DNA of 11,630 nucleotides from the NCBI GenBank assembly GCA_002373995.1, contig DFLB01000008.1, positions 42,266 through 53,895 on the forward strand, in the 5' to 3' direction. The DNA is from Bacteroidales bacterium UBA3630. GTDB lineage: Bacteria; Bacteroidota; Bacteroidia; Bacteroidales; P3. A model generated the notes under the pieces. It did no database searches. It saw only the letters and a list, made by a program, of their open reading frames with translations, and had not been told where the DNA came from. This document shows positions 5,535 through 11,630 of the stretch, piece by piece (positions within the stretch are counted from its first letter, which is position 1; each line of letters starts with the position of its first letter). The position numbers were made by a program, and so were the translations under genes.

Positions 5535-8500
5535 ATGAATACTAAAACCATAATGCTGTTGACTATGCTGTCGGCAGCATTTCTTGCTCAAGGGCAGACT
5601 GACTGGAACCGCTTCGACCGCCTGATGAACGAGGGCTCCTACAAGAGCGCCTACTCCCTGGCCGAGAGTGTCTACTCTAAGAGCTCTGCCAGCAACGAGC
5701 GCCTGCTGGCAGCCTACAATATGACCGTGGCAGCGGCCAACTATCAGGAGGATGTCCGCGACAGCGCTGAAGCGCGCTACCGCGCCCTGCTGCCTTCCTT
5801 GAACCCTCTTGAGAGGGCCCTCTGCCATGCCTTCCTCGGCGAGTACGACTCGGCCCTCGTCTATAGCGATGTCCTCAAAGCCACACCCGTGGAGCGCATC
5901 AAGCACTTCTGCAACGCCGGCAAGACCGGCAACATGACCCCCACGGCCTTCGACGTGGTGGTCATCATGATGCAGGACCGCGGCTCGCTGACACCCCGCC
6001 GGCAGGTGGAGCTGCAACAAATGCTCTGCAATTTTCATGCCACAGATCCCGACGACGGTCTCCGCATCTGGCACGACCGCCGCCTGCTCGACTTCATGCA
6101 GGCAGTGCCCAACCAACGTATCAACGTATCAACCTATCAACAGTATATCAACAAATACCGTGGCACGAAGAGTCCGCAGCTGACCTCGCTTTACGAGGGG
6201 GCCGCCCGTCGTTGCCAGGCGCTGGGCGACTTGGAGCAGGCCGTCCGCTACTGCGACACCGCCGTCAGCCTCTTCCCCAAGAGCGAGTGGGGCGTGGAGT
6301 GCGCCGAGCTGCGCAGCCAGATCACCGCGCCACGCATCCGCCCCTCGCGTGCGGTGCGCTTCCTGGCCCCGCAGCGCGAGGAGCTGATGGGCGTCGAATA
6401 CGCCAACCTCGACCGCCTTCATCTGCGTCTCATTGAGGAGCCGGAGAAACACATGAGCGACGAGCAGCTGGCCAAGCTGAAGGCGCTGCGTGAGTGGACC
6501 GTCGAGGTGCCGCGGCCCGACGCTTACGGCGAGGCGTCGGCGGCTTTCGCCCTGCCGACCTTGCCGCAGGGCAAGTACCGCCTCTTGGTAGCTCCCTCGG
6601 CCAACTTCGCCAAGGGGATGGCCTATGCCGAGCTGCACGTCACTGACATCGCCCTGCGCTACACTGACGACGGGCGCGGCCTGGTGGTGGACCGCACCAC
6701 GGGCGCTCCCGTGGCGGGGCAGAAGGTGCAGCTTGTGCAAACCAAGCGATACTATCCCAAACAGGATGAGCGGGTGCTGCAGACCGTCGTCACCGCTGCC
6801 GACGGCACCTACCGTTTCGATAGCATACCACTGCGCAACAGCGTCATCCGCATCGTTCGCGACGGCTATGTCATTGCACAAGCGGTCTATAACCGCGGTA
6901 ATTCGACGTCCGATGGCAGCCGCACACAGTTCCACATGGTCAGCGACCGCCCCGTCTACCGTCCGGGCGACACGGTGCAGGTGGCTGTGCTGCTCTACCG
7001 CACCGATGGGCGCGAGGGCGAGCTGCTGGCTGCGGGCCATACATTCACCTTGACACTCACCGATCCCAATGGGCAGCAGGTGCAGCAACTCAAGCTCACC
7101 ACCGACGACTTCGGCTCGGCCCACTGCGCCCTGCCGCTGCCCACCGACCGTCTGGCGGGCCACTGGGCAGTGCAGGTGAGCGACAGCACCGGCAGCGACA
7201 TGCTCGGCCTGCGGGTCGAGGAGTACAAGCAGCCGCGCTTCATGGTTAGCCTTTCTACCGAAGGCGCTGCGCCGCAGTTCGGCCAGTCCTACGCCGTGCA
7301 GGGCATGGCGGCAGCATATAGCGGCGTCAGCATCGGCGGCGCACGCGTGCAGTACACCGTGACGCGGAGCCAGCGCTTCTGGCGCTGGGGACCCAGCTTT
7401 GGCACCGTGGTGGCCCAGGGCGAGACCGAGGCGGCCGCCGACGGCACCTTCCAGGTGTTTTTCACCCCCGAGCCCGACAGCAGCATCGAGCTCTCCACCA
7501 AGCCCGTCTTTAACTACACGGTGCAGGTCACTGTCACCGACCTCAACGGCGAGAGCCACGACGCCGAGACCACCCTGCGCGTGGGCTTCCAGCGTCTGTT
7601 CGTCAAGCTGAAGGATATTCTGGCCGACATGCGGGAGCTATCGTCGGTGGGCGTAGAGTTGACCGACATCAACGGCACGCCGCAGCAGGGCCGGGTGGGG
7701 GTGAGTGTGGCGCGTCTGCAAAGGCCCAATCCTATGCGGTTGGCCCCTGCTGTGCTCAAGAAAGGGATGCACCAGACGGTAGACCGTGAGGACTATCAGA
7801 GTCGCTTCCCTCAATATATATATGATATAGAGGAGAACGACCGACGCACGTGGAAAGTGGAAAGCGTTGTGTGGGAAGCGGAAAGTTCAGCTGCTGCACC
7901 CGGACAACATTCAACATTCAACATTCAACATTCAACTTTGATCGGAGGCATCTACCGCATCGTGGCGTGGGCGATGGACGGCCAGGACACCGTGGCCGAC
8001 ACTGTCTACACCGTACTCACCCCGCCGACTGACCGACAGTCGCGCACCGATGCCGTGCTGTGGGTCGACCGCGACAAGACGACGGCCCACCCCGGCGACC
8101 GCGTCACCTTCCGCCTGGGCTCGGCCTACAAGGACGTCAAGGCTTTCTATATGATAGAATACGGCGACAAACAGACTCTCCGTAAAGGGTGGCTCACGCT
8201 GGGCGAGCGCCTGCAGGAGGTGGCCGTCGACGTGGACAGCACCATGCTTGGCGGCCTGACACTCAGTGTGCGCACCATGCTCCACGGACAGAGCTTCACC
8301 GAGAGCCGCACCGTCCTTGTTCCCTACAGCCACAAGGAACTCAAGGTCGAGATAGCCACCTTCCGCGACAAACTGCTGCCCGGCGAGACAGAGGAGTGGA
8401 CCATACGAGTGGAAAGTGGAAAGAGGAAAGAGGAAAGCGCGTTGGTGATGACGATGTACGACGACGCGCTGAACACTTACGGCACCCCGTCGTGGCGCCT

Positions 8501-11108
8501 TTGGTCGTGTCGCAGCCACAGTACCGTGTGGCAGACGCTCTACACGCCCTACCTCTGCTGGAACCGATACGACGGCCGCATGTGGCACAATTACAACGGG
8601 AGCTACCCCTCGGTATGGACGCTGAAGGATGCCCTGCCGTCCTACAACCGCTGGCGTGGCCGTCTGATGTACAAGACTGCTTCGGCACGCAACGCCGCCG
8701 TTGTCACCACCGAGTTGGCTGTGGTCGAGGATGATGTGGAGGAGGCTACGCTGGATGCCGTGCAGACCTCGGCCGCCGGCGCAGCGATGGCCGCCGACGC
8801 AGGGGCAGAGGAAGAAGTAGAAGAGGAAGCCATCTTCAGCGTCGTGGAGAAAGAGCCGGAGGTGCAGCTGCGCACCAACCTCAGCCCTCTGGCCTTCTTT
8901 GCCCCCGCCTTGCGCACCGACAGTACAGGTACGGCCACCTACCGCTTCACGGTGCCCGAACTGCTCACCCGCTGGAATCTCCGCGGACTGGCCGTCACCA
9001 AGGACCTCAAGAGCGGCACGTTCAGCAAGACGCTCGTCACCGCCAAGCCGCTGATGGTGCAGCCCAACATGCCGCGCTTCCTGCGTAGCGGCGACTCGCT
9101 GAGCCTGATGGCCAAGGTGGTGATGGCGGAGCCGATTTCGGCTCCGCAGGAGGTGACTGTAGATTTCCTGCTGACCGATGCCGCTACGGGTGACACCCTC
9201 TGCTTCCATACCGAGCATGTGTCTGTCAAGGATGCTGCGCAGGTGCTGTTCGACGTCGAGGTGCCGCAGCATGTCTATGTGGCTACCTATAAGATAGTGG
9301 CTCATGCCGACGGTATGAGCGACGGTGAGCAGGGCCAGGTGCCGGTGGTCACCAACCGTCAGGCTGTCACCGTCAGCCAGGCCCTCTACATCAACGGGGT
9401 AGGGGAGAAGCACTTCGAAATGCCGCAGTGGTTGGATGCCGGCACCACGCGCGAGCCGCTATTGGTGGCCGCCGAGGTGGTCAGCAACCCTATCTGGTTG
9501 GCCGTCAAGTCGATGCCTTATCTCAGCGATCTGGAGAACCCTTCGACGCTCTATTTGGCCACCCAACTCCATATCAACACCCTGGGAAAGAGCATTCTGG
9601 ATAAACTGAATATCGCTGATGTTTTGGATAAACTAAATGAGAACCCCGACAGCCGCCTGCGGATGAACGAGGATGTGAAGCAGACTCTCCTGCAGGCTAC
9701 GCCGTGGGTGCGCGACGCTTTGGCCGAGGAGGATCAGATGGCGACCGTGAAGAACTACTTTGACCACGAGCGGATGGAAGCGCAGTTGTCCGACCTTGGC
9801 AAGCAGCTGTCCGAGCGCCAGAACGCCGACGGCGGTTGGTGCTGGATGCCCGACGGCAAGAGCAGCCTCTGGGTGACGCAGCAGGTGCTGCAAAACTTGA
9901 AACTTGAAAGTGGAAACTTGAAAGTGGAGTCTGAAAAAGCATTGAAATACATCGACCGTGAGCAGCAGGCACATTACGACCGCTACATCAAACCCTACCT
10001 CAAGAAGGGCTATAAGTGGGAGCCCACAGACATCGACTACCTCTATACCCGCTCGTTCTATGGCAAGGCGAAGACCGAGGCCTACCGCTTCTACTACGAC
10101 AACGCCCTGAAGCGCTACAAGGACTACGGGAACCTCTACACCCAGGCCCAACTGGCCCTTGTTTTCTTCCGCCACGGCGACCGAAAGGAAGCACTCGATT
10201 TGCTGCGCCGCATCAAGGAGAAAGCCCTCGTCAACGACGAGATGGGTATGTACTGGCGCGACAATCGGAGCAGTTGGTGGTGGTACCAGCGACCTATCGA
10301 GACCCAGGCTCTCCTCGTTCTGGCTTTCAGCGAGATAACTCCTGACGACCGCGAGACCATTGGCCTTATGCAGCAGTGGCTTCTCAAGCAGAAGCAGACC
10401 ACCCATTGGGGCAACGACTGCGCCACAGCCCACGCTATCGAGGCGCTGACCCTTGGAACGCGGCGTGCCGCGTCTGCAAGCCACTGGCAGCTCACGGTCG
10501 ACAGCCCACAGCCTGCTACAAGCCTGACCGTCTTTGGCCAGCCTGTGTCCGCCTCTGCCACCGGTCTCGAAGGCTACCGTCAGCAGCGTTGGATCGGTGC
10601 ATCCCTCGACAGTCTGCGTTCCCACGCCTGTAGCGACATCATTATCCGCAAGTCTGACAGCGCCATTGCTTGGGGGGCCGTCTACTACCAGTTTGCCGAC
10701 GAAATGGATAAGATACCCTCCACCGATATGGGGATCACCATCAAACGCGCATATCTCCATGACGGCCCGCTGCATGTGGGCGACAGGGTGCGGGTGCGCA
10801 TCGACATCCAGTGCGACCGCACAATGGAGTATCTCGAACTTATCGATGGCCGGCCCTCTTGCGTCGAACCGCTCAGCACGCAGGCCGGATGGCGTTGGAG
10901 CGACGGGCTGAGTTACTACATTACCGTCAATCAAACCGATACCCGTTGCTATATCGACAGGCTGGAGAAGGGGCGCTATTGGTTTGAGTATGAAGTCTAC
11001 GTGACCAATCCGGGCCGTTTCATGGCAGGCCCCGTCACCATACAATGCATGTATGCACCCGAGTTTAGAGCCATAGACAAGGCTGTCATCATGGAGGTGA
11101 AACAGTGA
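5535..11108 (+). CDS. Alpha-2-macroglobulin family protein lacking the thioester motif
   Basis: An 1857-residue exported protein; bacterial relatives are periplasmic or surface protease traps, often lipoproteins. Seen in order: signal peptide (cut near AQG, 18-20; no lipobox Cys); helical N-terminal region to about 275; carboxypeptidase-regulatory-like beta domain (VVDRTTGAPVAGQ, from 384); MG2 domain (MVSDRPVYRPGDTV, 468-481; VEEYKQPRF near 563); further MG domains; an acidic Ala/Glu-rich segment at the bait-region position (about 1061-1109); the A2M core (RTNLSPLAFFAP, 1113-1124; FTVPELLTRWNLRG); an alpha/alpha toroid thioester domain (MPYLSDLENPSTLY, 1327-1340; NADGGWCWMPDG, 1430-1441); and a C-terminal beta domain (about 1720-1857). 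The Cys-x-Glu-Gln thioester expected after MPYL is absent (Ser1337, Leu1339, Tyr1340 in my alignment), so covalent capture should not occur, as in E. coli YfaS. Five short tandem arrays are translated in frame. A pbpC partner does not follow. Confidence 0.9.
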   Translation: MNTKTIMLLTMLSAAFLAQGQTDWNRFDRLMNEGSYKSAYSLAESVYSKSSASNERLLAAYNMTVAAANYQEDVRDSAEARYRALLPSLNPLERALCHAFLGEYDSALVYSDVLKATPVERIKHFCNAGKTGNMTPTAFDVVVIMMQDRGSLTPRRQVELQQMLCNFHATDPDDGLRIWHDRRLLDFMQAVPNQRINVSTYQQYINKYRGTKSPQLTSLYEGAARRCQALGDLEQAVRYCDTAVSLFPKSEWGVECAELRSQITAPRIRPSRAVRFLAPQREELMGVEYANLDRLHLRLIEEPEKHMSDEQLAKLKALREWTVEVPRPDAYGEASAAFALPTLPQGKYRLLVAPSANFAKGMAYAELHVTDIALRYTDDGRGLVVDRTTGAPVAGQKVQLVQTKRYYPKQDERVLQTVVTAADGTYRFDSIPLRNSVIRIVRDGYVIAQAVYNRGNSTSDGSRTQFHMVSDRPVYRPGDTVQVAVLLYRTDGREGELLAAGHTFTLTLTDPNGQQVQQLKLTTDDFGSAHCALPLPTDRLAGHWAVQVSDSTGSDMLGLRVEEYKQPRFMVSLSTEGAAPQFGQSYAVQGMAAAYSGVSIGGARVQYTVTRSQRFWRWGPSFGTVVAQGETEAAADGTFQVFFTPEPDSSIELSTKPVFNYTVQVTVTDLNGESHDAETTLRVGFQRLFVKLKDILADMRELSSVGVELTDINGTPQQGRVGVSVARLQRPNPMRLAPAVLKKGMHQTVDREDYQSRFPQYIYDIEENDRRTWKVESVVWEAESSAAAPGQHSTFNIQHSTLIGGIYRIVAWAMDGQDTVADTVYTVLTPPTDRQSRTDAVLWVDRDKTTAHPGDRVTFRLGSAYKDVKAFYMIEYGDKQTLRKGWLTLGERLQEVAVDVDSTMLGGLTLSVRTMLHGQSFTESRTVLVPYSHKELKVEIATFRDKLLPGETEEWTIRVESGKRKEESALVMTMYDDALNTYGTPSWRLWSCRSHSTVWQTLYTPYLCWNRYDGRMWHNYNGSYPSVWTLKDALPSYNRWRGRLMYKTASARNAAVVTTELAVVEDDVEEATLDAVQTSAAGAAMAADAGAEEEVEEEAIFSVVEKEPEVQLRTNLSPLAFFAPALRTDSTGTATYRFTVPELLTRWNLRGLAVTKDLKSGTFSKTLVTAKPLMVQPNMPRFLRSGDSLSLMAKVVMAEPISAPQEVTVDFLLTDAATGDTLCFHTEHVSVKDAAQVLFDVEVPQHVYVATYKIVAHADGMSDGEQGQVPVVTNRQAVTVSQALYINGVGEKHFEMPQWLDAGTTREPLLVAAEVVSNPIWLAVKSMPYLSDLENPSTLYLATQLHINTLGKSILDKLNIADVLDKLNENPDSRLRMNEDVKQTLLQATPWVRDALAEEDQMATVKNYFDHERMEAQLSDLGKQLSERQNADGGWCWMPDGKSSLWVTQQVLQNLKLESGNLKVESEKALKYIDREQQAHYDRYIKPYLKKGYKWEPTDIDYLYTRSFYGKAKTEAYRFYYDNALKRYKDYGNLYTQAQLALVFFRHGDRKEALDLLRRIKEKALVNDEMGMYWRDNRSSWWWYQRPIETQALLVLAFSEITPDDRETIGLMQQWLLKQKQTTHWGNDCATAHAIEALTLGTRRAASASHWQLTVDSPQPATSLTVFGQPVSASATGLEGYRQQRWIGASLDSLRSHACSDIIIRKSDSAIAWGAVYYQFADEMDKIPSTDMGITIKRAYLHDGPLHVGDRVRVRIDIQCDRTMEYLELIDGRPSCVEPLSTQAGWRWSDGLSYYITVNQTDTRCYIDRLEKGRYWFEYEVYVTNPGRFMAGPVTIQCMYAPEFRAIDKAVIMEVKQ
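6113..6144. repeat. 8-bp tandem array within macroglobulin gene
   Basis: Octamers CCAACGTA (6113), TCAACGTA (6121), TCAACCTA (6129) and TCAACAGT (6137). They are translated as residues about 193-204 (NQRINVSTYQQY) in the helical N-terminal region. The period is not a multiple of three, so the protein shows no obvious repeat. Confidence 0.85.
7850..7884. repeat. 7-bp tandem array (GTGGAAA type), first copy in macroglobulin gene
   Basis: Heptamers GTGGAAA (7850), GTGGAAA (7857), GCGTTGT (7864), GTGGGAA (7871) and GCGGAAA (7878). They encode residues about 773-784 (WKVESVVWEAES). Only 20 bp separate this from a second heptamer array at 7905, so about 30 codons here are repeat-derived. Confidence 0.85.
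7905..7939. repeat. 7-bp tandem array (CAACATT type) in macroglobulin gene
   Basis: Four perfect CAACATT units (7905, 7912, 7919, 7926) and a fifth CAACTTT (7933). They are translated as QHSTFNIQHSTL (791-802), a 7-residue protein repeat produced by the 21-bp super-period. It sits immediately before a predicted beta strand (GGIYRIVAWAM), consistent with a surface loop. Confidence 0.95.
8409..8436. repeat. 7-bp tandem array (GTGGAAA/GAGGAAA), second copy in macroglobulin gene
   Basis: GTGGAAA at 8409 and 8416, GAGGAAA at 8423 and 8430, all in exact 7-bp register. They encode VESGKRKEES (959-968), a charged stretch between two beta strands (EEWTIR and ALVMTMYDD). Confidence 0.92.
9598..9638 (+). 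repeat. 27-bp direct repeat encoding LDKLN twice
   Basis: TGGATAAACTGAAT (9598-9611) recurs as TGGATAAACTAAAT (9625-9638), 27 bp apart, encoding LDKLNIADV-LDKLNENPD. The patch is AT-richer than the surrounding gene and uses AAA and AAT codons. It follows the degenerate thioester segment. Confidence 0.75.
9894..9928. repeat. 7-bp tandem array (AACTTGA/AAGTGGA), third GTGGAAA-related copy in macroglobulin gene
   Basis: AACTTGA (9894), AACTTGA (9901), AAGTGGA (9908), AACTTGA (9915), AAGTGGA (9922). AAGTGGA is a rotation of GTGGAAA found at 7850 and 8409. They encode NLKLESGNLKVE (1454-1465), apparently extending a helix or loop of the toroid domain after NADGGWCW. Confidence 0.93.
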
Positions 11109-11152
11109 AGACAGTAGAGATAATCGTTTAATCCCTAAAACAATACACCATT

Positions 11153-11630
11153 ATGTTTACCATTCAAAAACACCCAATTCTCGACATCCCCGAACGCGAG
11201 GTGGTGGAGTTTCTTTTTGAAGGCAAACCCGTGCAGGGCCGCAAGGGTTACACCATTGCCAAGGCATTGCATGAGGCCGGCTATCCTGTTCACAGCCATT
11301 CGCTCAGTGGACGCAACCGTTCGCTCGAGTGTGGCATCGGCAAATGCGGCGCCTGCGAAATGCTGGTCGACGGCTGTGTGCGGCGCATCTGCATCACTCC
11401 CGTCGACGGCGTGAAAGAGGTGAAGATGATTGAAGATCAGAATACGCTGGGTGCTCTTGGTAATCATAATCCTCATAGTGAGCTCAAAATCTATAAGACC
11501 ACCGTGGCCATCGTCGGTGCAGGACCCGCAGGTCTCGCTTGCCGCGAACAGCTGAACACTTTTGGCATCGACAATCTGGTGATCGACAACAATGCCCGCA
11601 TCGGGGGCCAGTTCAACATGCAGACCCACC
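11153..11630 (+). CDS. [2Fe-2S]-domain/FAD-dependent oxidoreductase, 5' part
   Basis: The first 159 codons of a longer protein, open at the window edge. Residues 15-100 form a plant-ferredoxin-like [2Fe-2S] domain of the type fused to or paired with HcnA/sarcosine-oxidase-alpha-like enzymes: Cys60, Cys65, Cys68 and Cys80 (C-x4-C-x2-C-x11-C in LECGIGKCGACEMLVDG and RRICITPVDG) are the expected cluster ligands. Residues 116-159 begin a Rossmann FAD domain, TTVAIVGAGPAGLAC with Gly122, Gly124 and Gly127, then VIDNNARIGGQ, where Asp145 occupies the usual Glu position that contacts the FAD ribose. Such proteins oxidise amines or amino acids (sarcosine, proline, glycine) and pass electrons through the cluster; the substrate here is unknown. 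It has no signal peptide, so cytoplasmic. It starts 44 bp after the macroglobulin stop codon with an A-rich leader and no recognisable promoter, so it may be read through from upstream despite lacking a functional connection. Confidence 0.88.
   Translation, partial: MFTIQKHPILDIPEREVVEFLFEGKPVQGRKGYTIAKALHEAGYPVHSHSLSGRNRSLECGIGKCGACEMLVDGCVRRICITPVDGVKEVKMIEDQNTLGALGNHNPHSELKIYKTTVAIVGAGPAGLACREQLNTFGIDNLVIDNNARIGGQFNMQTH

Noticed and set aside
6129..7559. 476-codon open frame antisense to the macroglobulin gene
   Set aside because: High GC and strongly biased third positions of the sense gene leave the antisense frame open; the translation shows no domain, is His/Ala/Gly-rich, and the sense gene is well supported.
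9837..9845. Cys1436 in GGWCW as a possible thioester cysteine
   Set aside because: The GGWxW motif is a structural signature of the toroid domain well downstream of the thioester site, and no Glu-Gln pair follows it.
11109..11152. Promoter between the macroglobulin and the Fe-S flavoprotein genes
   Set aside because: No TAnnTTTG or -33 element is visible in the 44-bp gap, so nothing was annotated.

Overview
The window looks like a GC-rich chromosome segment from a Bacteroidota member, most likely Bacteroidales. Three things point there: TAnnTTTG-type promoter elements (3465-3472 on the minus strand, 3894-3901 on the plus strand), A-rich leaders with no Shine-Dalgarno sequence in front of most genes, and the gene families present. 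I cannot resolve family or genus. No RNA gene, transposase, CRISPR array or phage gene is visible.

Layout. The left third (1-3431) is a minus-strand cluster read in the order ridA, acyl-CoA dehydrogenase, etfB, etfA; etfA runs off the left edge. The dehydrogenase oxidises or reduces a short-chain acyl-CoA and EtfAB is its electron-transfer partner. RidA removes reactive enamine/imine metabolites. A 514-bp divergent intergenic region (3432-3945) holds a promoter for each direction, an 11-bp tandem array and two G-quadruplex-type motifs. The right part (3946-11630) is on the plus strand: a secreted protein with a PPC-like domain and an OmpA-like C-terminus, an 1857-residue alpha-2-macroglobulin family protein without the thioester motif, and the start of a [2Fe-2S]/FAD oxidoreductase cut by the right edge. 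The first two plus-strand proteins are cell-envelope proteins; the third is a cytoplasmic redox enzyme with no evident link to them.

The most unusual signal is not a gene. Every intergenic gap of the minus-strand cluster, the divergent region, and five places inside the macroglobulin gene carry short tandem arrays of 7, 8, 9 or 11 bp. Unit sequences differ from array to array, but the period within each array is almost exact. One heptamer (GTGGAAA) recurs at three separate sites inside the macroglobulin gene, where the arrays are translated in frame. This suggests a process that seeds short-period arrays in spacers and in tolerant protein loops. I know of no name for it in this group, though heptanucleotide repeats in cyanobacteria (STRRs) are a loose analogue.
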